From positions 1-29,983 of the forward strand of contig JBEBXQ010000047.1 in assembly GCA_040391535.1 (NCBI GenBank): 29,983 nucleotides of DNA, in the 5' to 3' direction. Source of the DNA: JBEBXQ01 sp040391535 (lineage in GTDB: Bacteria > Bacteroidota > Bacteroidia > Cytophagales > Spirosomataceae). Within the stretch, counting starts at the first letter, position 1; each line of letters begins with the position of its first letter. Of this stretch, positions 16,141 through 24,045 are shown piece by piece. The notes beneath the pieces were generated by a model. That model was given only the letters and a program-made list of their open reading frames with translations. It did not search any database and was not told the origin of the DNA. Position numbers and translations under genes: made by a program.

Positions 16141-16610
16141 TTTATTAGAATTTCACCATCAATATCATATCTAATGACTATTATAAGCATAATAACAACT
16201 TCAATAAATACAATAGAAAACAGAAAACAAAAAAACTACAATAATCCAATCTTTACACTCCTTCACACAGAACACCTCATTAACGAGTCCTTTTAAGCTA
16301 TTTTCACAATGAACACCCTTACTCCGGAATGATTATTTACATTTATTTTTCTCATATATTGAATATATTCAATATTAAATTTACTTTATTAAATATATAT
16401 TTATCTGATCATATTTTTTTTGAATTTTTTTTACACTTTCCATACTCAGAATAAAATTTGGTCAACAATTACATGAGACCTTAAAACAATCGCCAATCAA
16501 TAGGAATAATACCAAATTTATCAAAATAACCCAACTTCATAATATAAAACAAAATACCATTCATCCAGTAAAAAGCCTATTATCAAATAAAATTAAGACC
16601 TTTTGTAATC
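16141..16610. other. Very AT-rich gene-free tract
   Basis: About 470 bases are much richer in A+T than the flanking genes, with homopolymer runs near 16410-16431. No open frame is recognised. It lies directly upstream of a consensus promoter, so it may act as a protein-binding or insulating upstream region; this is inference. Confidence 0.5.
16356..16375. repeat. 20-bp perfect palindrome in the AT-rich tract
   Basis: ATATTGAATATATTCAATAT reads the same on both strands. It could be a regulator binding site upstream of the small secreted gene, or a chance product of AT-rich DNA. Confidence 0.6.
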
Positions 16611-16616
16611 AAGGTA

Positions 16617-16647
16617 TTGTACAATAAATATAAATATATTACCTTTG
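16617..16647 (+). promoter_or_regulatory. Consensus promoter of the small secreted protein
   Basis: TTG (16617-16619) and TAccTTTG (16640-16647) are separated by 20 bases, an exact Bacteroidota promoter. The -33 element is embedded in a 12-bp palindrome TATTGTACAATA (16615-16626), a possible operator. Transcription should start near 16652, giving a leader of about 45 nt. Confidence 0.8.
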
Positions 16648-16696
16648 TAACATCAAAACACAAAAAGAGAAATAATACAATTTAAATCCATCAAAC

Positions 16697-16951
16697 ATGA
16701 AGACGATCATATTAGCCTCCGCATTAATATTAGGAACCACATCATTCTTTACTGCAAATGCAGCAGAAAAAGAAATTAAAAAAGTAAATACATTACCAGC
16801 TGTTTCAGTTGCTGACACTTTGCCGGTTACCATTGAGGCCAACGAGAGCCTGTTTATTACTACAAATGAAAACAGTACAGAGAAAGTACAATACACGCCT
16901 GAACAAAAAGCAGCCATTGTAGGCCTTGAATTCAGAAGTACTTCACGTTAA
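16697..16951 (+). CDS. Small secreted protein of unknown function
   Basis: This is an 84-residue protein with a clear signal peptide of 22 residues (MKTIILASALILGTTSFF, cleaved after ANA). The mature part is about 62 residues, has no cysteines or membrane segment, and contains YTPEQKAAIVGLEFRSTSR at its end. I recognise no domain. Short secreted proteins of this type with a variable middle are common in Bacteroidota. It is a single gene with its own consensus promoter and terminator, so it is probably well expressed. The 1 kb gene-free DNA upstream is unusual for this window. Confidence that it is a real gene is good; function is unknown. Confidence 0.8.
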   Translation: MKTIILASALILGTTSFFTANAAEKEIKKVNTLPAVSVADTLPVTIEANESLFITTNENSTEKVQYTPEQKAAIVGLEFRSTSR

Positions 16952-17004
16952 AAGATGAAAATAGGATTATTGGGTATAGATTATTAAGGTTAGTTTAATT
17001 TGGA

Positions 17005-17036
17005 TAAAAAGGAGGAGGTTTCTTCTCCTTTTTTTT
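17005..17036. terminator. Bidirectional terminator between the small secreted gene and leuS
   Basis: The stem AAAAAGGAGGAG / CTTCTCCTTTTT with a GTTT loop (one G-T pair) is followed by T on the plus strand, and by five T on the minus strand. It therefore can end both the small gene and leftward leuS transcription. Confidence 0.85.
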
Positions 17037-17050
17037 ATGACTTCCCTGAC

Positions 17051-17090
17051 ATGCCAAAGGGCCGGCAACTACTTACCGGCCCTTTGGCAT
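17051..17090. terminator. Strong hairpin downstream of leuS
   Basis: A perfect 15-bp stem ATGCCAAAGGGCCGG with its complement (17051-17065 and 17076-17090) has a 10-nt loop. Neither side has a proper T-run, so it may stabilise the leuS mRNA 3' end or assist the T-rich hairpin at 17005-17036. Confidence 0.65.
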
Positions 17091-17115
17091 TTATACAATT
17101 ATTCTGAAACGGGTG

Positions 17116-19929
17116 TCAGATCACTACGTTCACAATACGTTTGGGTACTACAATCACTTTTCTGGCAGGTTTCCCTTCCATCCATTTCTGTACGGTTTCA
17201 TTCGCCAGCACTTCTGCTTCTATCGATTTGGGATCCGCATCCACTGCAAAGGACAAGCTTGTCCTTACCTTTCCATTGATCTGTACGGGATATTCAAAAA
17301 CATCATCTATCACATACTGAGGCTCCCATTGCGGGAAGGTGGCATCAGAAACTGTTCCAGGCTGATTACCAAGCACTGCCCACAATTCTTCCGCGATATG
17401 CGGCGCATACGGAGATATCAGCACCACCAGCTCTGACAAAACAGCCTTTTTATGGCATTTTAACGACCCGAGTTCATTCACACAAACCATCAGGCTGCTT
17501 ACCGCCGTATTAAACGAGAAGCCTTCTATATCAGCCTCAATCTTCTTAATTGTTTTATGCAGTACTTTCAGCTCCTCTTTGGAAGGCTCGGCATCGGTCA
17601 CGACCCATTGCTCTGTATCATTATAAAACAAACGCCACAGTTTTCTCAGAAAACGGAAAGTACCATCAATACCGTTTGTATTCCATGGTTTTGCCTGTTC
17701 CAGCGGCCCCAGGAACATCTCATAGATACGAAGAGTGTCCGCACCGTATTTATCCACGATATCATCCGGATTCACGACGTTGAACTTCGACTTCGACATC
17801 TTTTCTACTTCTACCCCGCAGATATACTTTCCGTCTTCCAGAACAAATTCTGCATTTTCTCCTGCAATATCCGGTCTGGAAAGTTTAAATGCTTCCACAT
17901 CCAGCACATCATTGGTGACAATATTGACATCCACATGCAGCGGTGTCACGTCATAGGCCGGTTTCAATCCTGCGCTTACAAATACCGGACGGGAGTAATT
18001 GTCACTTTTCACTCTGTATACAAAACTGCTCCGCCCCTGAATCATTCCCTGATTGATCAGTTTTTTGAATGGCTCCTCTTTGATAACAAACCCACGGTCT
18101 TTCATGAATTTGTTCCAGAACCGGCTATAAAGCAGGTGACCGGTAGCATGTTCTGTACCTCCTATATACAAATCCACGTCCTGCCAGTAGCTGATCGCTT
18201 CTTTTGAAGCAAAAGCTTCCGTATTATGCGGATCCATATAACGGTACCAGTACCAGCTGCTGCCAGCCCATCCCGGCATAGTACTTAATTCATAATTATA
18301 ACTATTTCCGTCAACATGATTCTGCCAGTTTTCAGCCCTGCCTAACGGTGGTTCACCTGTAGCTGTCGGTAAATATTTATCGACTACCGGAAGTTCCAGC
18401 GGGAGATCTTCGTCCTCCAGTAAATAAGGCAGCCCGTTTTTAAAATAAACCGGAACAGGTTCACCCCAGTAGCGCTGACGGCTGAACACCGCATCTCTCA
18501 GACGGTAATTTACTTTACCATTGCCAACCTGTTTTTCCTCCAGCCAGCTGATCAGTGCTTGTGTGGCCTCAGCGAACGTCATGCCATCAATCATACCTGA
18601 ATTAACATAGCGTCCCTCTTTGGTGGCATCAGCTTCATTTTCAATATCTTTCTGCGCATCCAGAATCTGAATCACAGGCAAATCGAAATGCCGGGCAAAA
18701 TTCCAGTCACGCTGGTCTCCTGAAGGAACGGCCATTACGGCTCCTGTACCATATCCGGCCAGCACATAATCTGCTATAAAGACCGGAATTTTCTCACTGT
18801 TCAGAGGATTAAGCACATAAGCACCAGTGAACGCCCCTGAAACGGTTTTTACGTCCGACATACGATCACGCTCCGAACGCTTTTTAGCATTTTCAATATA
18901 TTGCTCTACATCCGCGCGCTGTTCTGCGGTTGTAATTTTAGCCACAAGCTCATGCTCGGGAGCAAGCACCATAAACGTTACTCCGTAGATGGTATCTACC
19001 CGGGTGGTAAACACTTCCACAAAATTATCTTTACCATCCACAGGCTTTTCAAGCTCAAAACGCACCATGGCGCCTACTGAGCGGCCAATCCAGTTGCGTT
19101 GCTGCTCTTTCAGGGAGTCAGTCCATTCTACCGTATCCAGACCATCGAGCAGGCGTTGGGCATAAGCAGTAATCCGCATCATCCATTGCCGCATCAGTTT
19201 CTGCTCCACCGGAAATCCTCCCCTTTCTGAAACGCCGTCTTTCACCTCATCATTAGACAGCACAGACCCCAGTCCGGCACACCAGTTAACGGTAGCTTCC
19301 GCTACATAGGTCATTCTGTATTTGAGTGTCAGAGCGTGTTTTTCCTCTCCGGAAAAAGCCCTCCACTCATTTGCGCTGAAAATCGGCGTATCGTCATCAC
19401 AGCAGGCATTGATACTCCCGTTACCCTCCTTTTCAAAAATCAGAATCAGGTCTTCAATCGGCTCAGCTTTATCGGTATTCCTGTTGTACCAGCTATTAAA
19501 CAGTTGCGCAAAAATCCATTGTGTCCAACGATAGTAAGACGGATCAGAAGTACGCACTTCCCTGCTCCAGTCATAACTGAATCCAAGGTTTTTCAGCTGA
19601 CTGATATATCGGGTAATATTATTTTCTGTTGTCACGGCCGGATGCTGGCCGGTCTGGATAGCGTATTGTTCAGCAGGAAGGCCAAAGCTGTCAAAACCCA
19701 TCGGGTGCAAAACATTATAGCCTTTTAATCGTTTATATCTTGAGTAGATATCCGAAGCAATATATCCTAACGGATGCCCTACGTGCAATCCGGCACCGGA
19801 AGGATAAGGAAACATATCAAGCACATAATATTTAGGCTTACCGGCCTTATTATCAACTTTGTAAGTTTCATTTTCACTCCAGAACCCCTGCCACTTTCGT
19901 TCAATTTCTTTGTGATTATAAGCTCCCAT
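17116..19929 (-). CDS. leuS: Leucyl-tRNA synthetase
   Basis: LeuRS attaches leucine to its tRNAs and edits mischarged products. The 937-residue class I synthetase shows HIGH as HVGH in YPSGAGLHVGHPLGY (about 42-56). The editing domain contains FTTRVDTIYGVTF with its conserved T-rich pocket and GTGAVMAVPSGDQRDW. The catalytic KMSKS loop is in EKMSKSKFNVVNP, and an anticodon-binding domain and short C-terminal domain follow. It is longer than the about 860 residues of E. coli, through insertions in the catalytic half (about 155-185 and just before KMSKS), common in Bacteroidota. The start at 19929 (MGAYNHKEIERKWQ) is typical. Transcribed alone from a promoter facing the outer-membrane gene. Confidence 0.98.
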   Translation of the reverse strand: MGAYNHKEIERKWQGFWSENETYKVDNKAGKPKYYVLDMFPYPSGAGLHVGHPLGYIASDIYSRYKRLKGYNVLHPMGFDSFGLPAEQYAIQTGQHPAVTTENNITRYISQLKNLGFSYDWSREVRTSDPSYYRWTQWIFAQLFNSWYNRNTDKAEPIEDLILIFEKEGNGSINACCDDDTPIFSANEWRAFSGEEKHALTLKYRMTYVAEATVNWCAGLGSVLSNDEVKDGVSERGGFPVEQKLMRQWMMRITAYAQRLLDGLDTVEWTDSLKEQQRNWIGRSVGAMVRFELEKPVDGKDNFVEVFTTRVDTIYGVTFMVLAPEHELVAKITTAEQRADVEQYIENAKKRSERDRMSDVKTVSGAFTGAYVLNPLNSEKIPVFIADYVLAGYGTGAVMAVPSGDQRDWNFARHFDLPVIQILDAQKDIENEADATKEGRYVNSGMIDGMTFAEATQALISWLEEKQVGNGKVNYRLRDAVFSRQRYWGEPVPVYFKNGLPYLLEDEDLPLELPVVDKYLPTATGEPPLGRAENWQNHVDGNSYNYELSTMPGWAGSSWYWYRYMDPHNTEAFASKEAISYWQDVDLYIGGTEHATGHLLYSRFWNKFMKDRGFVIKEEPFKKLINQGMIQGRSSFVYRVKSDNYSRPVFVSAGLKPAYDVTPLHVDVNIVTNDVLDVEAFKLSRPDIAGENAEFVLEDGKYICGVEVEKMSKSKFNVVNPDDIVDKYGADTLRIYEMFLGPLEQAKPWNTNGIDGTFRFLRKLWRLFYNDTEQWVVTDAEPSKEELKVLHKTIKKIEADIEGFSFNTAVSSLMVCVNELGSLKCHKKAVLSELVVLISPYAPHIAEELWAVLGNQPGTVSDATFPQWEPQYVIDDVFEYPVQINGKVRTSLSFAVDADPKSIEAEVLANETVQKWMEGKPARKVIVVPKRIVNVVI

Positions 19930-19978
19930 CTAACTGATTTGTTACTTTTCGGACTTTTGTCAGTATAAAATACGGGCG

Positions 19979-20012
19979 CAAAATTAGCGTTTTTAATAAC
20001 AAAACGGTCAAA
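19979..20012 (-). promoter_or_regulatory. Promoter of leuS
   Basis: On the minus strand TTTG (20009-20012) is followed after 22 bases by TAatTTTG (19979-19986), an exact -7 box. The predicted start near 19974 leaves a leader of about 45 nt before the ATG at 19929. Confidence 0.75.
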
Positions 20013-20060
20013 TGACCACATTAAACAAACAGAATAGTAAGTATTAACAACCAATCCACC

Positions 20061-20729
20061 ATGAAGAAATCACTTTTTTTAGTTATCGCCATTTTATCCG
20101 GGTATGCCGCATCAGCACAGTATAACCCGTTTTTTCGTTTTGGTCTGAAAGCAGGGGCCAATCTTTCCAACATCGAAGGTAACGACCTCAAACTCGGCAG
20201 CGGGGGAAACGCTTTTAATTTTAAAGATAACGAAGACCGCTCTCTTGGCTTCACAGGAGGTATATATATGAGATTCGGCCGTAATTTCTACCTGCAACCC
20301 GAGATCCTGTTATCGCAGAAAGGCGGGAAATTTAATGTATATGAAGATGGTGTCAAGAACGAAGACGGAAAAGTGGACGTCCGTTTTTCCAATCTTGATG
20401 TACCGGTTCTCGTAGGCGGGAGGCTATTCAGGTTCTTCAGGATAAATGCAGGCCCTATGGCATCCTTCCGATTAACTGAAAACGGGAAAATCGGGGAATC
20501 TTTTGATCAGTATACCGGAGATGATGCTGACATAACGTACAAAAACGGTGTAGCCTGGGGTTATCAGATGGGTGTGGGCTTTGATTTGGGCAGGCTGAGC
20601 CTGGACGTACGCTATGAAGGAAATCTGAACGATGTGGTCGATATAAAATATAAAAGCACTTCAGTGGAGCAACAATTCGGAAGAAAAAGTAACTTGTGGC
20701 AGGCAACCCTTGGTATAGCCCTGTTTTAA
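20061..20729 (+). CDS. Outer-membrane beta-barrel protein (PorT-type family)
   Basis: This is a 222-residue exported protein with a signal peptide cleaved after SASAQ-like text (AASAQ, residue 20). The mature chain consists of amphipathic strands such as RFGLKAGANLSN, GFTGGIYMRFGR and FYLQPEILLSQKGGK, and ends with a terminal Phe (LGIALF), as in outer-membrane barrels. It matches the pattern of the outer membrane protein beta-barrel domain family (about 200 residues, around eight strands). It lies 28 bases before a lipoprotein gene on the same strand and is probably co-transcribed. It runs divergent from leuS. Specific function unknown; a passive structural or transport role is likely. Confidence 0.85.
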   Translation: MKKSLFLVIAILSGYAASAQYNPFFRFGLKAGANLSNIEGNDLKLGSGGNAFNFKDNEDRSLGFTGGIYMRFGRNFYLQPEILLSQKGGKFNVYEDGVKNEDGKVDVRFSNLDVPVLVGGRLFRFFRINAGPMASFRLTENGKIGESFDQYTGDDADITYKNGVAWGYQMGVGFDLGRLSLDVRYEGNLNDVVDIKYKSTSVEQQFGRKSNLWQATLGIALF

Positions 20730-20757
20730 GAACCATTGATTTAATCACTGACGTTTT

Positions 20758-21282
20758 ATGAAATCCATCCTGACCAAAAACAAGATCACATCGGGAATAC
20801 TCGGAGCTGTACTGCCTTTTTTTCTGGCAGGATGCGCCTCAACTTCCGGCTCCGGCAATAGCAACGGCAATGTTAACAATTCCAGTGCCCGGGTAATACC
20901 CACCCTTCAGAATGATTGTCCGTTGCAAAAAATTTCCTGGCTGGTGGTGGACGCCAAAGCCGACAATGAAAAGGTGGCATCTGTTTCCAGAAAACTTTCG
21001 GAAGCTGCGCTTAAAGATGCTGACAAAATCAAACAGATGGCAACCACAGGCAATTCTCCGCTGGAGTTAAGTTCGGCACTGCAAAGTGTGGTAGATGCCA
21101 ATGCGGGTACACGGCTTGTAGTAAGTCAGGAATTTTACCAGGAATATGTCAGCAACCGCAGCAGTCTGTGTGCTGTACTGGAGGCAGTCCGCCGTGGGTC
21201 GATCAAAAAAGAAGAAAGCACCAAATCGACCGAAACGGCTTTCAGAAAGATATCAGGTTCATTTGAGAAATTTTCTCAGTAG
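20758..21282 (+). CDS. Lipoprotein of unknown function
   Basis: This 174-residue protein has a lipoprotein signal peptide ending in the lipobox LAGC (Cys26). A serine-, glycine- and asparagine-rich linker follows (about 27-44). The mature domain has a DCPLQKISWLVVDAKADN start, long helical stretches rich in Ala, Lys and Ser, and a second cysteine in RSSLCAVLEAV. I recognise no family. It sits 28 bases behind an outer-membrane barrel gene, so the two may be produced together. It ends at a 48-bp palindrome that also ends convergent ndk. It might be attached to the outer membrane, as is common for Bacteroidota lipoproteins. Confidence 0.8.
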   Translation: MKSILTKNKITSGILGAVLPFFLAGCASTSGSGNSNGNVNNSSARVIPTLQNDCPLQKISWLVVDAKADNEKVASVSRKLSEAALKDADKIKQMATTGNSPLELSSALQSVVDANAGTRLVVSQEFYQEYVSNRSSLCAVLEAVRRGSIKKEESTKSTETAFRKISGSFEKFSQ

Positions 21283-21290
21283 AGACCTGT

Positions 21291-21338
21291 AACAACACAA
21301 AGACCGGAGAACAGCTGTTCTCCGGTCTTTGTGTTGTT
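21291..21338. terminator. 48-bp perfect palindrome, shared bidirectional terminator
   Basis: The left half (21291-21314, starting AACAACACAAAG) is the exact reverse complement of the right half (21315-21338, ending TGTGTTGTT), with no central loop. It fills nearly the whole gap between the lipoprotein stop (21282) and the ndk stop (21343). In RNA it would form a 22-24-bp hairpin, making it a strong terminator on both strands. Confidence 0.85.
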
Positions 21339-21342
21339 TATA

Positions 21343-21762
21343 TCAGTAACGATCTGTTTCGCTAAAAAAGAAATTACTTTCAATAGCAGCATTCTCATCT
21401 GAATCAGAACCATGAATAGCGTTTGCTTCCAGAGAACGCGCAAACCGTTTGCGGATAGTCCCTTCTTCAGCATTTGCCGGGTTGGTGGCTCCGATCAGCT
21501 TGCGAAAATCAGCCACGGCATTATCTTTTTCCAGAATCATCGGAACAATAGCACCTGAAGACATATATTTGGTCAGATCAGCATAAAAAGGACGTTCGCT
21601 GTGTACAGCATAAAATTTACCGGCCTGCTCAATTGACAACTGCGTTTTTTTCATAGCCACGATTCTGAATCCGGCCTCTTCTATTTGTTGAATAATTGCA
21701 CCTGTATGGCCGTCAGCTACTGCATCCGGCTTAATCATTGTGAAAGTTCTGTTTACAGACAT
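21343..21762 (-). CDS. ndk: Nucleoside-diphosphate kinase
   Basis: Ndk equilibrates nucleoside di- and triphosphates through a phospho-histidine intermediate. The 139-residue length matches the family. MNRTFTMIKPDAV-type start is present as RTFTMIKPDAVADG, and the active-site motif NAIHGSDS gives His117. Further conserved segments are HSERPFYADL and GATNPANAEEGTIRKRFA. The C-terminus is a few residues off the usual sequence (FFFSETDRY). It is a single gene on the minus strand with a promoter at 21801-21808. It stands between two plus-strand operons. Confidence 0.98.
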   Translation of the reverse strand: MSVNRTFTMIKPDAVADGHTGAIIQQIEEAGFRIVAMKKTQLSIEQAGKFYAVHSERPFYADLTKYMSSGAIVPMILEKDNAVADFRKLIGATNPANAEEGTIRKRFARSLEANAIHGSDSDENAAIESNFFFSETDRY

Positions 21763-21800
21763 ATTCAGATTAAGTATTTTATAAGTAGTAAATATTCCTG

Positions 21801-21808
21801 CAAAAATA
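21801..21808 (-). promoter_or_regulatory. Likely -7 promoter box of ndk
   Basis: On the minus strand this reads TAttTTTG, an exact -7 box. No TTG at the normal spacing upstream could be found, so the -33 element is poor or absent. The predicted leader is about 35 nt. Confidence 0.5.
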
Positions 21809-21860
21809 ACCTTTATTACTTATAAAACAGATGGTATTACTTAAATCCGATCTCTTTTCT

Positions 21861-21868
21861 TATTTTTG
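21861..21868 (+). promoter_or_regulatory. Likely -7 promoter box of the DHH-FKBP operon
   Basis: TAttTTTG is an exact -7 box. No clear TTG lies about 20 bases upstream. If used, transcription begins near 21873 and leaves a leader of about 120 nt before the GTG start at 21996. Confidence 0.5.
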
Positions 21869-21995
21869 TGCGCCGATTATACCAAAACCTGGCCCAACCT
21901 GGTAACCGGAGTGGCCTGAAAGTATAAAAGCGTGCGCAAATGTTCGGAAAGCGCGGAAATAAAGCACTCACTCCGAAAACCGTTTATTATCGATT
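21869..21995 (+). promoter_or_regulatory. Possibly folded 5' leader of the DHH gene
   Basis: The leader can form a stem TTATAC/GTATAA (21877-21882 with 21922-21927) containing GGCC/GGCC (21891-21894 and 21913-21916). Its loop holds CGGAGTG (21907-21913), exactly complementary to CACTCCG (21969-21975) downstream, so a pseudoknot-like or alternative pairing is possible. A second weak hairpin TGCGC/GCGCG lies between. No known riboswitch class was recognised. Confidence 0.3.
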
Positions 21996-23021
21996 GTGAA
22001 GCAGGATTTAAGTAAACTACAAGAAATATTAGCTGATAGTCAGCAGATTATTGTCACTATGCACCGTGATCCTGATGCAGATGCACTGGGTTCCGCGCTG
22101 GCATGGTCACATTTCTTAAAAAAGAGCGGACATCAGGTCACTGTAATAAGCCCCACGGATATTTCCAGAAATCTGTTATGGATGAACGGAGCCGATGAGG
22201 TAATCGTCTATGAAAAAACAGCAGAATCCAGGACCACCTGTGATCAGCACATACATCAGGCCGGTGTGATTTTCTGTCTGGATTTTTCCAGCTTATCACG
22301 CCTGAAAGATATGCGTACTGCCGTCGTAAAAGCCAAAGGCAAAAAGGTGATTATTGACCATCATCTTGAACCTGAAGGGTTTTCAGACCTGCTGATTTCA
22401 GATACCAATGCTGCCGCAACAGCCCAGATTATATACCGGCTGATCAGGCAAATCAATGCCGGACTACTCGATATTCCTATCGCAGAATGCCTGTATGCAG
22501 GTATCATGACCGATACCGGCTCTTTCAGGCATGCCAACACAACTCCTGAAGTTCACCAGATTGTAGCTGAAATAATGGAGAAAACAGGCCTCAACACCAG
22601 TTTGATCCATCAGCGTATTTTTGATAATTCACCTGTTTCCCGGTTACATTTACTGGGTTATGTACTTTCCAGCATGGTCGTTATACCTGAGTATAATACT
22701 TCGTACATGACCCTTTCAGAAGCAGAGTTATTAAAGTACAATTCGGTCACCGGCGATACTGACGGTATCGTAAATTACGGTCTGCAGGTAGAAGGCGTGG
22801 TAATGACTGCATTATTTATTGAGCGTAAAGGTGAAATCAAAATCTCTTTCCGCTCTTCGGGCGATTTTTCAGTAAGAGAACTGGCCAATACCTATTTTGG
22901 CGGTGGCGGACATTTTAATGCTTCCGGCGGGCGGTCAACACTGGATTTGCCTAAAACCATTGAAAAATTCCTTTCGGTTTTACCTCAGTATGCAGAACAA
23001 CTAAATCAAACTCAGAAATAA
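21996..23021 (+). CDS. DHH-family phosphoesterase (NrnA-like)
   Basis: This 341-residue cytoplasmic enzyme is predicted to hydrolyse short oligoribonucleotides, pAp or a cyclic-dinucleotide product with Mn2+. The DHH domain shows HRDPDADALGS (about 22-32), the metal-binding Asp in FCLDFSS, and the DHH signature IDHHLEPEGF (about 122-131). The C-terminal DHHA1 domain ends in GGGHFNASGG, the substrate-binding glycine motif. All key motifs are intact. The start is a GTG (21996); no ATG exists before the first conserved motif. It is followed after 30 bases by the FKBP gene and is probably its operon partner. The exact substrate is unclear. Confidence 0.9.
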   Translation: MKQDLSKLQEILADSQQIIVTMHRDPDADALGSALAWSHFLKKSGHQVTVISPTDISRNLLWMNGADEVIVYEKTAESRTTCDQHIHQAGVIFCLDFSSLSRLKDMRTAVVKAKGKKVIIDHHLEPEGFSDLLISDTNAAATAQIIYRLIRQINAGLLDIPIAECLYAGIMTDTGSFRHANTTPEVHQIVAEIMEKTGLNTSLIHQRIFDNSPVSRLHLLGYVLSSMVVIPEYNTSYMTLSEAELLKYNSVTGDTDGIVNYGLQVEGVVMTALFIERKGEIKISFRSSGDFSVRELANTYFGGGGHFNASGGRSTLDLPKTIEKFLSVLPQYAEQLNQTQK

Positions 23022-23051
23022 ATCTAACATAGCGTAACACTTAACAATTTT

Positions 23052-23942
23052 ATGAACTTAAAAACTACAGGACTTGCGTTAGCGATTGCAATCCTTGGCG
23101 CATCTTGCGACAAATACCGCACCCAGGTCACCGAATCGGGGTTAAAATACCAATTGCATGAACACAGCGACAGTGAACGCAAGGGAGAAATAGGTGATAT
23201 TCTTACGCTGAATCTAGTCATACAGAACAGTACGGACTCTACATTAAGAAGTACTTACGAAGAAGGTAATCCTTTAAACCTACCCCTTAATCAGCCACCT
23301 TTCACAGCTTCTTTTGAAGAAGGACTGGCCATGCTTCATAAAGGCGACAGTGCTACTTTCTTTGTAAACGCTGATACTATGTTCAGCAAAATGATGCAGC
23401 CTGTCCCTCCGTTTATCCAGAAAGGATCGGATATTAAATTTATCGTAAAACTGATCGATATTCAGAATACAGAAGAATTTCAGAAGGCTCAGATCGAGAA
23501 AAATGCCCAACAAAAGGATACTGATATAGCTATTATCAAGGAACATCTTGAAAAAAACAGCTTATCTGCAAAAGCGCAGAATATGGAATCAGGGGTATAT
23601 TATGTCACTGAAAAAGAAGGAACCGGTGCTAATGTAGAAGTAGGTGATCAGATAAAAGTTGATTATACCGGCAAATTTCTGGACGGAACCGTATTTGACA
23701 GCTCAGTTGAAAACCCATACGGCAGAGAACCCAGACCACTGGAATTTCAGATCGGTACGGGTATGGTAGTACCTGGTTTTGAAGAAGGTGTTAAAGGCAT
23801 GAAAAAGGGTGAAAAAAGAACTGTTTTTATTCCTTCACCGCTTGCCTATGGCCCGAACGGCCAGCCGGGTTCCATCCCGCCTAACGCTGTGCTGGTTTTC
23901 GACCTGGAACTGAAAGATCTGACAAAATCAGCTAAAAAATAG
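23052..23942 (+). CDS. FKBP-type peptidyl-prolyl isomerase lipoprotein (two domains)
   Basis: The 296-residue lipoprotein has a signal peptide ending in GASC (Cys19), a relaxed Bacteroidota lipobox followed by acidic DKYR. Two FKBP-like domains are seen. The first (about 28-140) is divergent, without a clean set of active-site residues. The second (about 180-292) is complete: VDYTGKFLDGTVFDSS, GMVVPGFEEGVKGMKKGEKRT (given as GTGMVVPGFEEG), PLAYGPNG and FDLELKDL. It should accelerate proline isomerisation of exported proteins in the periplasm or at the outer membrane, similar to the GldI-type isomerases of gliding bacteria. It is second in an operon with the DHH phosphoesterase. The N-terminal domain may be a dimerisation or client-binding module. 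Confidence 0.9.
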   Translation: MNLKTTGLALAIAILGASCDKYRTQVTESGLKYQLHEHSDSERKGEIGDILTLNLVIQNSTDSTLRSTYEEGNPLNLPLNQPPFTASFEEGLAMLHKGDSATFFVNADTMFSKMMQPVPPFIQKGSDIKFIVKLIDIQNTEEFQKAQIEKNAQQKDTDIAIIKEHLEKNSLSAKAQNMESGVYYVTEKEGTGANVEVGDQIKVDYTGKFLDGTVFDSSVENPYGREPRPLEFQIGTGMVVPGFEEGVKGMKKGEKRTVFIPSPLAYGPNGQPGSIPPNAVLVFDLELKDLTKSAKK

Positions 23943-23951
23943 GATATCTTT

Positions 23952-23968
23952 CCCTTTTTGTAAAAGGG
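23952..23968 (+). terminator. Weak hairpin after the FKBP gene
   Basis: The 7-bp stem CCCTTTT/AAAAGGG with TGT loop lies 10 bases past the stop codon. There is no T-run after it, so it is probably a weak or accessory terminator ahead of the strong one at 24014-24039. Confidence 0.4.
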
Positions 23969-23982
23969 GCTGTTCTGTATCG

Positions 23983-24014
23983 TTTGATTATTCTTTTCAA
24001 ATGTAATATATTTA
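23983..24014 (+). promoter_or_regulatory. Promoter of rdgB overlapping the upstream terminator
   Basis: TTTG (23983-23986), then 20 bases, then TAtaTTTA (24007-24014, one mismatch to TAnnTTTG). The predicted start near 24018-24020 lies within the left arm of the palindrome at 24014-24035. Confidence 0.55.
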
Positions 24015-24039
24015 AAGCCGGCACGTGCCGGCTTTTTTT
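24014..24039 (+). terminator. Zero-loop terminator before rdgB
   Basis: The 22-bp perfect palindrome has left half AAAGCCGGCAC (24014-24024) and right half GTGCCGGCTTT (24025-24035). Four further T give an intrinsic terminator for the DHH-FKBP operon. Its end lies 7 bases before the rdgB ATG. Confidence 0.85.
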
Positions 24040-24045
24040 GATGCT

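Noticed and set aside
21869..21995. Signal recognition particle RNA
   Set aside because: The ACCTGG/CCGGAG text looked faintly similar but the conserved GGUCAGG-GGAAGG core is missing.
24025..24045. Upstream GTG start for rdgB
   Set aside because: It lies in the terminator stem and adds seven residues absent from the family; ATG 24046 fits.
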